Assembly (NCBI RefSeq): GCF_014534655.1
Contig: NZ_JACVVD010000011.1
Span: 1-64,000, forward strand
Length of the DNA stretch: 64,000 bases
Direction: 5' to 3'
DNA from: Paenibacillus sedimenti
Lineage (GTDB): Bacteria > Bacillota > Bacilli > Paenibacillales > NBRC-103111
The position numbers and the translations under genes were made by a program. The notes beneath the pieces were generated by a model, which saw only the letters and a list, made by a program, of their open reading frames with translations, was not told the origin of the DNA and searched no databases. Numbering within the stretch: the stretch's first letter is position 1; each line of letters begins with the position of its first letter. Shown one piece after another: positions 1 through 8,793 of this stretch.

Positions 1-23
1 GCCAGGATCAAACTCTCCAAAAA
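1..23 (-). rRNA. 16S rRNA, 5' end only
   Basis: The reverse complement of the first bases reads GGAGAGTTTGATCCTGGC, the universal 5' end of bacterial 16S rRNA. The gene runs off the left edge of the window, so only about the first 20 bases are present. The exact mature 5' end cannot be read from sequence. Confidence 0.95.
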
Positions 24-189
24 GGTAAAACCTATTTGTTAAGCTGAATAGCTCAATTTCAAAGCTGACGAGATTTTGCAATCTCTTAATTGTGGTCACT
101 TGCGTGACCGTGCTTCTTCACTCGTTGTTCAGTTTTCAAAGAACAATTCCTTTCGTTATCACCGAAGCAATTCGGCGACAGCGAAATCT
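24..189 (-). other. rRNA operon leader with boxA-like antitermination signal
   Basis: Between the downstream rrn promoter and 16S there is no ORF with a ribosome site. On the minus strand, near 128-147, the leader carries GTTCTTTGAAAACTGAACA, which contains a boxA-like TGTTCTTTGA motif of the kind found in Bacillales rRNA leaders. Its role in Nus-factor antitermination and 16S precursor processing is known for the family and inferred here. Confidence 0.7.
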
Positions 190-219
190 AATATATCACA
201 TTCACCCAGTCGATGGCAA
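190..219 (-). promoter_or_regulatory. rrn promoter P2
   Basis: On the minus strand TTGCCA (219-214) and TATATT (195-190) are separated by 18 bp. Tandem promoters are usual for Bacillales rrn operons. Confidence 0.7.
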
Positions 220-270
220 GCTTTTTTTTATTATTCATAAAGTTTTCAGCTCGTTTTCGGCCGGAAAACT

Positions 271-299
271 AATATAGCATGCTGAATTGAATAATGCAA
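271..299 (-). promoter_or_regulatory. rrn promoter P1
   Basis: On the minus strand TTGCAT (299-294) and TATATT (276-271) are separated by exactly 17 bp, about 80 bp upstream of P2. Confidence 0.7.
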
Positions 300-317
300 C
301 CTTCTTTTTAATGGAAA

Positions 318-596
318 TTAGTGGGATACCCGATCGAGCATATGCTCCACAAGTTCCTGCTCGAATCGTTCTTTTACCGAATCATTACTTCCGCCAACCG
401 ATAATCGGATTTCATTAAACTCACGCACTAAGTTTTGAATCTCATCCAGGTTCCCTTCTTGCGCCAGCTGTCCTGTTTCCTCAATAACATGGTAAGCAAG
501 CGCTTGATACGCATCGGCAAAGCTTTGGTCAACGTCTGTTGCAGCGCGATAATCGGCATAATACCTTTTAAACGTTTGAATAAGTGTTTCGTCCAT
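318..596 (-). CDS. small acidic hypothetical protein
   Basis: This gene encodes 92 residues, rich in Glu, Asp and Gln, predicted to be mostly helical, with no signal peptide or membrane segment. The start is supported by an AAGGAGAGGTG ribosome site just upstream. It sits on the same strand as, and upstream of, the rRNA promoters, and downstream of the SLH-protein gene. I do not recognise a named family. A conserved Paenibacillaceae cytosolic protein is the likely description; no function is proposed. Confidence 0.75.
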   Translation of the reverse strand: MDETLIQTFKRYYADYRAATDVDQSFADAYQALAYHVIEETGQLAQEGNLDEIQNLVREFNEIRLSVGGSNDSVKERFEQELVEHMLDRVSH

Positions 597-676
597 TAAA
601 TCAACACCTCTCCTTACAATTGATAAATGTCAGTTTACCTCAATGGAAATAATAATATGCAGCGCAAATAACAACA

Positions 677-700
677 GCCCCTGCTGATGGCAGCAGGAGC
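677..700 (-). terminator. possible terminator of the SLH gene
   Basis: The hairpin CCTGCTG-CCAT-CAGCAGG lies after the stop of the SLH gene. It is followed by TGTTGTTATTT instead of a clean T-run, so it is a weak candidate. Confidence 0.45.
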
Positions 701-743
701 TAGTCGCACGATTCTAACCTTTTTCATCTCTAAAAAGATCTAA

Positions 744-2180
744 TTATTTAACATCAATGGAAGTAACAACTTGATTTTGGCCTTTCAGTTGAACCAGATG
801 TCCCTGAGTAAATGCGTTCAGATTACCTGTAAGCGCAACGTCGGCAGAAACGTTGTAAATGGACGTTTGATTGTTGCCATTGATATTTTGGGTAACCGAA
901 ATCGTTGCGATTTTTCCTTGTGCGTTCAGTGTAGTGCTGTTTAAAACACCGATAACATCAAACGCTTGGTTCACTTGCGCTAGTTTAGTTACTTCAATGT
1001 AGTATACTTGGTTTGCGGAAGTACGGAAGCTGACTTCGTCGCCGACTTGCAGAGCCGAAGCCGCTACTTGTGCGCCGTTACGGTATACAAATACATTCGG
1101 ACTAAGAGTCAGCTGATACGTTGTACCGTTCTTCGTAACCGACAAAGTATTATTGTAAACAGCGGTTGCTACTGTTCCGCTTGTTACTTCTGTTTGCGCG
1201 GCCGTTTTCGTCACTTCAATGAATACAACGGTATTGTTGTAAGAACGAACTTTAACTTCATCGCCAATTTGAATCGCGGATGCACTTACTTTAACGCCAT
1301 CGCGCAGAATAAATACGTCTGGGTGAAGAGTATATTGAGTAGTCGTGCCTGATTTGGTCAGCGAAAGAACGTTGTTAGCAACAGCGGCATTTACGGTCCC
1401 ATTGCTTGTGTTTTGATCTTGATCAGGTAATTGATTACCCGTGCGATCCAGCAATGCAGCAAGTTGTGCGCGAGTTACAGGCTGATTAGGTCTGAATGTA
1501 TTGTCTTCGAAACCGTCAACCAAACCTTTTTCAATCGCTACTGCGATATAACCTACAGAGCCGGCTGGAATGTTTTTTGCATCTTTAAAAGTAAGCGTTG
1601 TGTTCATTTTTGCTTTTGCTTCGGCTTCCAGCTTCAGAGCTTTAACCAAAAGCGTAGTAGCCCACAGGCGGTCAGCTTCTTTTTGAGGCTGAACGGAATC
1701 ATCGCTTTCCGTGAACAAATCGTTTTCAAGCGCTACAGCCACATAGCCTACAGCCCATGAAGGGATTTTGTCAGCATCTTTAAAGTTCAATTTGGTTTGC
1801 ATTTCAGCGGCGGATTCCGCTTGCTCGCGCAGTCCCATCAGACGAACAGCCGCTGTGATAGCCTCGATGCGGGAAACGCTTTTCTCCGGCTTGAACGTTC
1901 CATCTTCATATCCTTCAAATACGCGTTTGGAAGCCAAGCTCGCTATGTATCTCATTGCCCATTCAGCACTTTTCATATCATTGAAATTCAGGTTGATTTG
2001 GATATTGTTTTTTACTTGATAATCGTTTTTAACTTCGATTTTTCCTTTGCGGTCATCGTCTCTATCATTCCAGTCTTTATGTTCGTTTCCTTTTGCAAAA
2101 GCTGCAGTTCCGCCTCCCATCACCATTGTAAGTGCGAGACCGGTTGCTACAACTTTTTTCATCAAATCTTTCTTCATCAA
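744..2180 (-). CDS. secreted SLH-domain surface protein with C-terminal repeats
   Basis: The protein has 478 residues. A signal peptide covers residues 1-29 with an AFA cleavage site. A short charged linker follows, then three SLH domains (about 65-117, 132-183, 198-247) that in this family bind pyruvylated secondary cell-wall polymer. The C-terminal half holds two clear repeats of about 65 residues (261-325 and 335-399), each of the form GTV...NN.LS.TK.GTT...GDEV...IEVTK, and a degraded third copy (405-478). The repeats look like small beta domains; their ligand is unknown. The start is TTG at 2180 or ATG at 2177, both served by AAGGAGAGGG. It is likely a cell-wall-anchored structural or scaffold protein, not the main S-layer protein, given its modest size. 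Confidence 0.88.
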   Translation of the reverse strand: MMKKDLMKKVVATGLALTMVMGGGTAAFAKGNEHKDWNDRDDDRKGKIEVKNDYQVKNNIQINLNFNDMKSAEWAMRYIASLASKRVFEGYEDGTFKPEKSVSRIEAITAAVRLMGLREQAESAAEMQTKLNFKDADKIPSWAVGYVAVALENDLFTESDDSVQPQKEADRLWATTLLVKALKLEAEAKAKMNTTLTFKDAKNIPAGSVGYIAVAIEKGLVDGFEDNTFRPNQPVTRAQLAALLDRTGNQLPDQDQNTSNGTVNAAVANNVLSLTKSGTTTQYTLHPDVFILRDGVKVSASAIQIGDEVKVRSYNNTVVFIEVTKTAAQTEVTSGTVATAVYNNTLSVTKNGTTYQLTLSPNVFVYRNGAQVAASALQVGDEVSFRTSANQVYYIEVTKLAQVNQAFDVIGVLNSTTLNAQGKIATISVTQNINGNNQTSIYNVSADVALTGNLNAFTQGHLVQLKGQNQVVTSIDVK

Positions 2181-2199
2181 GTTCCCTCTCCTTGTACAT

Positions 2200-2218
2200 T
2201 ATAATGATAATCAATTTG
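2200..2218. promoter_or_regulatory. Fur-box-like sequence
   Basis: TATAATGATAATCAATTTG matches the classical 19-bp Fur box at 15 of 19 positions by my count. It lies 20 bp upstream of the SLH gene start and in the divergent region shared with the FAD oxidoreductase gene. AT-rich sequence gives such matches by chance fairly often. Confidence 0.3.
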
Positions 2219-2412
2219 GAGCCTTCGCGAAGGGTTCCTGGTTATGCTACATCAATTCGCCATTTGGATTTTTTTTTGGGGGGTGCAGGATAAAAACTTT
2301 GAAAAATAACTTTGCAGTCTATTAAAACAGCTATGAAACTGATAGACTTTGAAGCAGAAAGACTTTGAACTTCGTTCAAAAATCCCTATATCTATGTTAA
2401 AGGAGCTCACGC

Positions 2413-4062
2413 ATGCGTTTACTAAGCACACGAGCCCAGCTCGTCATTGCTCTTGCCGCTTTGCTCATTCTGGTATCGGCATTTGCTTTAGGCAAGCTTT
2501 GGATGCAGCAAAAAATGGATCCATCCAATTCTGCAACATCATCAACGCATCAAGAGCCCCATTCAATAGCGACTCCTTCTCAGCAGCCGGAGGCATCGCC
2601 AATTGAAAGCGCGAACAACATCCCTACTGAACATACCGATATCGTTGTAATTGGGAGTGAGCTTGAGGGGCTATACTTAGCCAGAGCAGCAGCAGATGAA
2701 GGATTGAAAGTAAAAATATTAGATCCCCGAACGGCTTTCGGTGGTCAAATTTTGCAGAGCCAAATGTTGTTCCTGGATGAAACAAGGGATGACCATGGTA
2801 AATTGCTTGTCCAAGGCCGGGCCAAAGAGCTGTTTGACGGCTTCAGAAACGCAAAAATTCGCAAATTGACCGAGTTTCAGACTTATATGAATAAATTGAT
2901 TAAGGATATTCCTTTAGAATCCGGCATTGATATCAACGAAGTCGAACAAACGAACACACCTGATAACCTGCATAAAATCACTTCCATCATATACACCGAC
3001 CAACAGCGTGAAAAAAAGAAAATAACAGCTTCTTATTATGTAGACAACAGCGATTATGCTGCTTTGATCAGCCGATTGAACGCAAAACGGCTTCCAGGGC
3101 TGGAAGCTTTTTATGGACAGAAAAACATTGAATACATGAGCGCCGGCATGATGATGAAGTTCAAGCATGTCGATTGGAAGAAATTCAACATGGTATTCAA
3201 CCAATTGAAACAAGAGGAAAAAACAAAGCAATTTGGCGGCGGCTATGTCAATGACAGCTTTGCAATTGGACTTAGCGGTATGACCAAAAGCTATCATCCT
3301 TCAAATGACCGCGTCTTCCTTAGAGGTCTGAATGCGGTGCATCAACGGGATGGGGAAGTATTGATCAACGCTCTGCTCGTTTACACCGTTGACCCTTCTA
3401 ACCCTGCTTCCATACAAGAAGCCGTCACGCTTGGCAATAAAGAAACACCGTTAATCCTGAATCATTTCCGCAAAGCATTGCCTGGATGGGAACATGCCGA
3501 ATTGGGAGAGCTGCCCTCGTATCCTTACATCCGCGAGTACAACCACTACGAGATGGACTATGTGCTCAAACCCTCGGATCTGCTTTCAGGCGGTATGTTT
3601 TGGGATAATGTGAGTATTGGCGGATATCCGCTTGATTTACAAGGTACAAGCGCGAATAAATGGGGAATAGAAATGGGGCGGCCGGATAAATACGGCATGC
3701 CGCTGCGCAGCTTTTTACTTAAAAATTATGATAACGTGATAGCGGCAGGGAAAAACGTAGGATCCTCTGCAATCGCCTACGGCAGCACTCGAATTCAACC
3801 TAATACAAGTCTGGCTGCAGAATCCATCGGTATTATCTTGGGGCAATTGCGCGGCAAGCAAAGGCTTAGAGACGTACAACCGGAGGAAATGGCCAAGCTT
3901 CAGCAATATATCGCCGATCGTTACCACATCAAATTAACCGGCATTACCGGTATGAATAAAATTAGCGGCTGGAACGAAGAGGAAATCAGAAAGCTCGATT
4001 CCGGTGAAATTACGTACCCGAATTATGTGCATAAGCGCAAAAAAACTGCGCATCCAAAATGA
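2413..4062 (+). CDS. membrane-anchored FAD-dependent oxidoreductase (FAD_oxidored family)
   Basis: The protein has 549 residues. An N-terminal hydrophobic segment (8-27) acts as an uncleaved anchor or signal, followed by a Ser/Thr/Pro/Gln-rich linker. The Rossmann FAD fold begins near 76 with IVVIGSELEG, where the usual GxGxxG is altered to GSELEG. A second FAD-contact motif lies near the C-terminus (NVIAAGKNVGSS...TRIQPNTSLAAE). This layout matches the FAD_oxidored group of extracytoplasmic flavoproteins. The substrate is unknown. AAAGGAGCTCACGC precedes the ATG. It is divergent from the SLH gene and ends in a bidirectional terminator. Confidence 0.8.
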   Translation: MRLLSTRAQLVIALAALLILVSAFALGKLWMQQKMDPSNSATSSTHQEPHSIATPSQQPEASPIESANNIPTEHTDIVVIGSELEGLYLARAAADEGLKVKILDPRTAFGGQILQSQMLFLDETRDDHGKLLVQGRAKELFDGFRNAKIRKLTEFQTYMNKLIKDIPLESGIDINEVEQTNTPDNLHKITSIIYTDQQREKKKITASYYVDNSDYAALISRLNAKRLPGLEAFYGQKNIEYMSAGMMMKFKHVDWKKFNMVFNQLKQEEKTKQFGGGYVNDSFAIGLSGMTKSYHPSNDRVFLRGLNAVHQRDGEVLINALLVYTVDPSNPASIQEAVTLGNKETPLILNHFRKALPGWEHAELGELPSYPYIREYNHYEMDYVLKPSDLLSGGMFWDNVSIGGYPLDLQGTSANKWGIEMGRPDKYGMPLRSFLLKNYDNVIAAGKNVGSSAIAYGSTRIQPNTSLAAESIGIILGQLRGKQRLRDVQPEEMAKLQQYIADRYHIKLTGITGMNKISGWNEEEIRKLDSGEITYPNYVHKRKKTAHPK

Positions 4063-4109
4063 AAAGACCGTGCAATCGCTTATTGCAAGCGAGCTGCGCG
4101 GTCTTTTTT
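4062..4109. terminator. bidirectional terminator
   Basis: AAAAGACCG and CGGTCTTTTTT form a stem with a paired interior, between the convergent oxidoreductase and TetR genes. T-runs exist in both directions. Confidence 0.85.
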
Positions 4110-4111
4110 CC

Positions 4112-4690
4112 TCATGGAGCTAGTCCTTTGAAAAACAATTCAAAGCTAAGCGTTACCTGGTTGGAAAGCTTATCTTCACCTAACCCCATTCCCCAATAGA
4201 TAAGAGCACCTTGATAATTCTGAACTGCAAGATCAGCAATCATCTCTGCCGGCATCACGCTGCTAATCTCACCCCGTGCTTGCGCGGCTGCAATGACGGG
4301 TATGAGCACTTGTTTGAATTCTTCGAATTTGACTGTTGCTGATTCTAATAGCTTTTTGTTACTCAACGTGCATTGAAATGACGCTAGAATCAGAGACCTA
4401 TTGAAAGGAAGATGCCGCAGCATCTCCATAAGCAATTCTCTCATCAATGGAATAATCGGACCTTGTTTATATTGAAGTTTGGAAATCTCTTCAGTCGCAA
4501 TAAACAATTGAAGGTCGCACAATACTTCCTCTTTATTTTCAAAATAGTTGAAAAAAGTGCCTTTCGCAACGCCCGCTCGCTCCGTAATTTGATGAACAGT
4601 CGTCGCTTCATAGCCATTCTCTGCAAACAATTCAAGTGCACAGTCAATAATTTTCTGCCTCGTTGCACGCTTCTTCTCTTCGCGGTTCAT
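4112..4690 (-). CDS. TetR-family transcriptional repressor
   Basis: The protein has 192 residues. The N-terminal TetR helix-turn-helix covers about 8-55 (LFAENGYEATTVHQITERAG, then KGTFFNYFENKEEVL). The C-terminal ligand domain is all helical. It is divergent from the MMPL transporter gene, the usual layout for a repressor that controls an efflux pump and itself. The ligand is not predictable. The start ATG follows GGAGTTGAGGGC. Confidence 0.9.
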   Translation of the reverse strand: MNREEKKRATRQKIIDCALELFAENGYEATTVHQITERAGVAKGTFFNYFENKEEVLCDLQLFIATEEISKLQYKQGPIIPLMRELLMEMLRHLPFNRSLILASFQCTLSNKKLLESATVKFEEFKQVLIPVIAAAQARGEISSVMPAEMIADLAVQNYQGALIYWGMGLGEDKLSNQVTLSFELFFKGLAP

Positions 4691-4882
4691 GCCCTCAACT
4701 CCGTTTACAGGTCTTCATTAAATTATAAACAAAACACAGATGATGTTCAATCAAAATTATGACTTTAAGTACAATAATATATTTTTCATTTATTTTTTAT
4801 ACATACTAATCGCTTTCATTATCTATAAATAACTTTGTTTGATTGCCGTTCAATAAAATATGACCATGAGTATAATTTAAAC

Positions 4883-4911
4883 TTGACTTACGGTCATTTA
4901 TTAGATATAAC
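4883..4911 (+). promoter_or_regulatory. promoter of the MMPL gene with overlapping candidate TetR operator
   Basis: TTGACT (4883-4888), a 17-bp spacer and TATAAC (4906-4911) form a SigA-type promoter. The inverted repeat TGAC-TTACG-GTCA (4884-4896) overlaps the -35 box, and a further TGACC at 4861-4865 faces GGTCA at 4892-4896. An operator at this place would block polymerase. Operator assignment is inference. Confidence 0.55.
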
Positions 4912-4955
4912 TACATGTAGATAGAGAAATATGGATGAGGAGGCAAGATTGGAAC

Positions 4956-7880
4956 ATGGAATTATGGGTTAGAAATTTAGCGAAAATAAAATGGCTGGTC
5001 GTGATCGTATGGTTGATTATCACCGTAGGCTCCGTATTCGTGCTGCCTGACTTGCAGCAAATCGTACGCAATACAGAGTCCAAGTTCGTGCCGTCAGATG
5101 CGCAATCCGCTCAAGCGTCAGCCATTTTGGAACAAATGGATCCTGAGCATAAATCCAAATCTAATGCTGTCGTTGTTTTGCAGCGGGAGACAGGGTTGAC
5201 CGAGGAGGATCATGCATGGTTTAAGAAAGAACTTCGGCAAATCAATGCGAACAAAGAGAAGCTCGGCCTTGTGAGCACGATGTCGGCCTATGACGATCCG
5301 ACGCTTGCCGAAAAATTCATTAGCCAAGATAAAACGACAGAAATGGCCATTATTGAATTTCCAAAAGAAGTGCAGTCTGCAGTAACAGCCGACAGCATTG
5401 CGCTCCTTAAGGAAGAGCTGGGCGATAATCCAAGCGGCACCACGATTGACTATACAGGCAGCGCACCGATTTTTGCCGATTACAATAAATCGTCAGAAGA
5501 AGGATTGAAGAAGACGGAAGTGCTCACTATCGTTCTTGTCCTTAGCATTCTTCTTATCGTCTTCCGCTCGCCGATTGCGCCATTCATACCGCTTGTAACT
5601 ATCGGTATTGCCTTTGTACTTACCCGCGGGCTCGTCGCCTTGTCGACAAAAGCGGGTCTGCCGGTTTCGTCCTTTACAGAAACTTTCCTTATTGCGGTAT
5701 TGTTCGGCGCCGGAACGGACTACTGCATTCTGCTCATTCACCGTTATCGGGAAGAGCTGTCAAAAACGACGGATCGCGTGCTGGCGCTGACTCGTACCAT
5801 CATGACCGTAGGTAAGACGGTCATATATTCCGGCAGCACTGTACTGATCGCCTTCTTTCTCATCGGCTTCGCTAAATTCGGATTGTATCAATCCGCTGTC
5901 GGCGTTGCGATCGGCATGGCCGTTACCTTACTAGCGGCTGTAACGTTAACGCCGGCGCTTATGTTAATCCTGGGACCTGCCATGTACTGGCCGGTAAAGC
6001 TGAAAGCAGGACATTCACATGGAGACTCGAAACTGTGGGGTGCCATGGCCCGGTTGACCAGCAAGAGGCCGCTTGCGGTACTCCTTGTGTGCGTACTGCT
6101 ACTTTCACCGTTCATCTTTCTGTTCCAAGGCAATCGTTCGTTTGACGATTTGGCCGAAATTGATCCGGATATCAGCGCGGTCAAAGGGTTCCGCAAGGTA
6201 GAGGCCGCCTTCAGCAGCGGCGAAGTGCTTCCTGTGAGCGTCGCGATTACTTCAGCGACGGATATGCGCTCCCCCGAAGGGCTGGCAGCGCTGGAGAAAG
6301 CAAGCGCTGCGGCAAGTCTCGCGCCGCATGTCAAAGAAGTGCGCAGCGCGGCAAGGCCGCTTGGCAAGCAGATTCAAGAGCTGACCGTGCCGAATCAATT
6401 GGAGCAGACGAATAAAGGCTTGGAGGAACTCCGATCCGGCGTGAACCAGGTCCGGGACGGATTCCGGCAAGCTCAGGCCGATATGAACGCAAAGTCGGCC
6501 GATATAACAAAGCTTCAAGAAGGCGCCGAACAAGTTTCGCAGAAATTGCTTGAAGTACAGGGCGGATTGAAGCAAGTGTCCGGAGGGCTGGCGAGCTCGC
6601 AAACCGGCACGACACAGATAAGCGATGCGGTAAAGCAATTGACGCAAACCGCATCATCATTGGACAATGATTTGACCAAACTCGTTCAAGAAAATCCGGA
6701 ATTGGCCCAAAGCGTGACTTACCAGACGATCGTCGCTAAACAAAAAGGGATTGCCGGCGGGTTGAACCAAACGGCTGAAGGTCTGCTTCCGCTTAGCAAA
6801 GGGCTGGCGCAACTTACACCCGCCGCAAATAGTCTTACGGAAGGTGTCGGTTTGCTGGCCGACGGTCAATCTCAAGTATCAGGCGGTATCAAGCAACTAC
6901 AGCAAGGGCTCGATCAATTCGGCTCCGGGCTCGGCCAAGGCACGGCCGCACTCTCGAAAGTCTCTGATGGATTGACGCAAGTTGTCGACGCGCAAAAAGG
7001 AATTGCCGAAAACAGCTCCAAGCAAATCGCCGGCTGGTATGTGCCGAAGCAATTGCTGGAGCAGGAAGATTTTAAAAAATCAATGGATTTCTATATCTCC
7101 AAAGATGGCAGGATAGCCAAACTCGAAGTTGTACTGAGCATCAATCCATATTCCAAAGAAGCGATGAACGGTACGGAAGATCTGAAGGAAACGATTCAAG
7201 ATAGTTTGGCAGGAACCGCATTGACGAATGTCGATGTAAAGCTTGCAGGCACGACGCCACAAGCGCATGAACTCGACCGTATATCCCAAGATGATTTTAT
7301 TCGTACGGGTTCCTTAGTGCTTATCGGTATTTATATTGTGCTTGCCTTACTCCTGCGTTCCTTGGTGATGCCGCTTTATCTCCTGCTCTCCCTTGGTTTC
7401 AACTATTTGATTACGATGGGAATCGTCGAATTTATTTTCGTTAAGCTTCTAGGTTATGATGGTTTATCGTGGACGGTCTCATTCTTTGTCTTCCTGGTCA
7501 TAGTAGCGCTCGGCGTTGACTACAACATATTCCTCATGGCGCGATTCAAAGAAGAATATCGCCATGGTCATGTCACGCAGGCGATGAGCAAGGCGATGAC
7601 AACGACAGGCGGCGTCATTATGTCGGCAGCCGTTATTATGGGCGGTACGTTCGGTGCCCTCATGTTCTCGGGCATGAACACTTTGCTTCAGCTCGGAGCC
7701 GGCATCGTTATTGGTTTGGCCGTCTATACTACGGTCATCATGGGATTGGTCGTTCCTTCTCTTACCGTTCTATTCGGGGAAAGCAACTGGTGGCCATTCA
7801 ATCGTGCGCGGACTGTTTCAGCTCAAAGCAAACAAACAGAAGATCAGCAACCGTCCATGCAATCAATCGATGCAACTTAG
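4956..7880 (+). CDS. MMPL/RND-type transporter
   Basis: The protein has about 974 residues from ATG 4956. An in-frame ATG at 4935 exists, but its next codons are themselves the AGGAGG ribosome site, so I prefer 4956 (spacing 12). One N-terminal membrane helix precedes a first extracytoplasmic domain, then a helix bundle with GTDYCILLIHRYREE. A second large loop rich in Gln and Gly heptads (about 450-690) looks coiled-coil. A second bundle contains GVDYNIFLMARFKEE. The paired Asp-Tyr motifs are the proton-relay residues of the MMPL family. Family members export lipids, drugs or lipopeptides; the substrate here is unknown. Divergent TetR is the likely regulator. Confidence 0.88.
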   Translation: MELWVRNLAKIKWLVVIVWLIITVGSVFVLPDLQQIVRNTESKFVPSDAQSAQASAILEQMDPEHKSKSNAVVVLQRETGLTEEDHAWFKKELRQINANKEKLGLVSTMSAYDDPTLAEKFISQDKTTEMAIIEFPKEVQSAVTADSIALLKEELGDNPSGTTIDYTGSAPIFADYNKSSEEGLKKTEVLTIVLVLSILLIVFRSPIAPFIPLVTIGIAFVLTRGLVALSTKAGLPVSSFTETFLIAVLFGAGTDYCILLIHRYREELSKTTDRVLALTRTIMTVGKTVIYSGSTVLIAFFLIGFAKFGLYQSAVGVAIGMAVTLLAAVTLTPALMLILGPAMYWPVKLKAGHSHGDSKLWGAMARLTSKRPLAVLLVCVLLLSPFIFLFQGNRSFDDLAEIDPDISAVKGFRKVEAAFSSGEVLPVSVAITSATDMRSPEGLAALEKASAAASLAPHVKEVRSAARPLGKQIQELTVPNQLEQTNKGLEELRSGVNQVRDGFRQAQADMNAKSADITKLQEGAEQVSQKLLEVQGGLKQVSGGLASSQTGTTQISDAVKQLTQTASSLDNDLTKLVQENPELAQSVTYQTIVAKQKGIAGGLNQTAEGLLPLSKGLAQLTPAANSLTEGVGLLADGQSQVSGGIKQLQQGLDQFGSGLGQGTAALSKVSDGLTQVVDAQKGIAENSSKQIAGWYVPKQLLEQEDFKKSMDFYISKDGRIAKLEVVLSINPYSKEAMNGTEDLKETIQDSLAGTALTNVDVKLAGTTPQAHELDRISQDDFIRTGSLVLIGIYIVLALLLRSLVMPLYLLLSLGFNYLITMGIVEFIFVKLLGYDGLSWTVSFFVFLVIVALGVDYNIFLMARFKEEYRHGHVTQAMSKAMTTTGGVIMSAAVIMGGTFGALMFSGMNTLLQLGAGIVIGLAVYTTVIMGLVVPSLTVLFGESNWWPFNRARTVSAQSKQTEDQQPSMQSIDAT

Positions 7881-7888
7881 CAAAGGAA

Positions 7889-7929
7889 AACGTGCTCCGG
7901 AGATATATTTCTCCGAAGCACGTTTTTTA
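7889..7929 (+). terminator. terminator of the MMPL gene
   Basis: A strong stem, AACGTGCT...CGGAGA pairing with TCTCCG...AGCACGTT, is followed by a T-run. Confidence 0.9.
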
Positions 7930-7961
7930 TTGTTGAAACTTCCCATGTTTAAGCATATACT

Positions 7962-8000
7962 AAGTTTATAACTTAACAATACTTATAATTACTTAAGTAA
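7962..8000 (+). promoter_or_regulatory. promoter and candidate operators of the deoR-type operon
   Basis: TATAAT lies at 7984-7989. Two inverted repeats flank it: AAGTT-TAT-AACTT (7962-7974) and the perfect palindrome TTACTTAAGTAA (7989-8000). Their placement around the -10 box fits autorepression by the downstream DeoR-family protein. Confidence 0.45.
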
Positions 8001-8016
8001 AAGAGGTGAAAATGAA

Positions 8017-8793
8017 TTGTTTCAAGAGGAACGACTGATCTCAATCGTCAATTACTTAAAAACAAATAAGCGAATTACCGTCGATCTCATCTGTGAGCTC
8101 TATGACGTTTCTCGCGATACGGCAAGGCGCGACATGGTCAAACTGGAGGAGCAAGGCCGTATTATCCGGACACGTGGCGGAGCTATCCTGCCTACATTGT
8201 CCAAAGAAGTATGGAACTATGATGAGCGGCTGCAATCAGAGCCTTCCTCTAAGATTAACATAGGTAAAACAGCCGCAGCGCTTATTCAAGATGGCGATTA
8301 CTTAATGATGGATTCTTCGACTACAGTGCTTCACGCCGCTACAGCCATGAATGCCAAGCATAACGTAGTCGTTACCAGCTCCATTGAAATCGCAGCTATT
8401 TTGGCACGTAAAAAAGATACGACCATTCATATGCTTGGCGGCGTGCTGGATAACAAACATCATAGCGTGTATGGAGCTAAAGCGATCGAGATGCTAAACG
8501 ACTACCATGTCGATAAGCTGTTTATCGGGACTTGCGGGATTACGGAGGATGGCCTGTCCGCTCCGAACGAAGAGGATTGCTATTTAGTCCGGGCGATGAT
8601 GAAGCATGCGGATCAGGTTATCGTCCTGGCCGACCATTCCAAATTCGGCAGAAGACTTTTTCATCGCGTCGTTGGCTTCGAAAGCATTGATATTCTCGTG
8701 ACGGATCAGGCACTGAGTCCGGAGATCAAAGAAAAATTGCTCGCCAGCGAAGTCGAAATTGTATTAGCAGGAGGAGAAAACGAGCATGATTAA
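8017..8793 (+). CDS. DeoR/GlpR-family sugar-responsive regulator
   Basis: The protein has 258 residues. The N-terminal DeoR helix-turn-helix spans about 5-57 (ITVDLICELYDVSRDTARRD). The C-terminal sugar-phosphate-sensing domain contains GTCGITEDGLSAPNEE and VLADHSKFG motifs of the family. The start is TTG, placed by AGAGGTG eight bases upstream; an ATG at 8012 is out of frame. The stop overlaps the next gene by 8 bp, so it is the first gene of a three-gene operon with a HAD phosphatase and an MFS transporter. Members usually repress sugar uptake operons and sense a phosphorylated sugar. The effector is not known. Confidence 0.9.
   Translation: MFQEERLISIVNYLKTNKRITVDLICELYDVSRDTARRDMVKLEEQGRIIRTRGGAILPTLSKEVWNYDERLQSEPSSKINIGKTAAALIQDGDYLMMDSSTTVLHAATAMNAKHNVVVTSSIEIAAILARKKDTTIHMLGGVLDNKHHSVYGAKAIEMLNDYHVDKLFIGTCGITEDGLSAPNEEDCYLVRAMMKHADQVIVLADHSKFGRRLFHRVVGFESIDILVTDQALSPEIKEKLLASEVEIVLAGGENEHD

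Noticed and set aside
2296-2368. Four ACTTTGA/ACTTTGC heptamers upstream of the FAD oxidoreductase gene
   Set aside because: Spacing is irregular (13, 37 and 16 bp) and no regulator is suggested.
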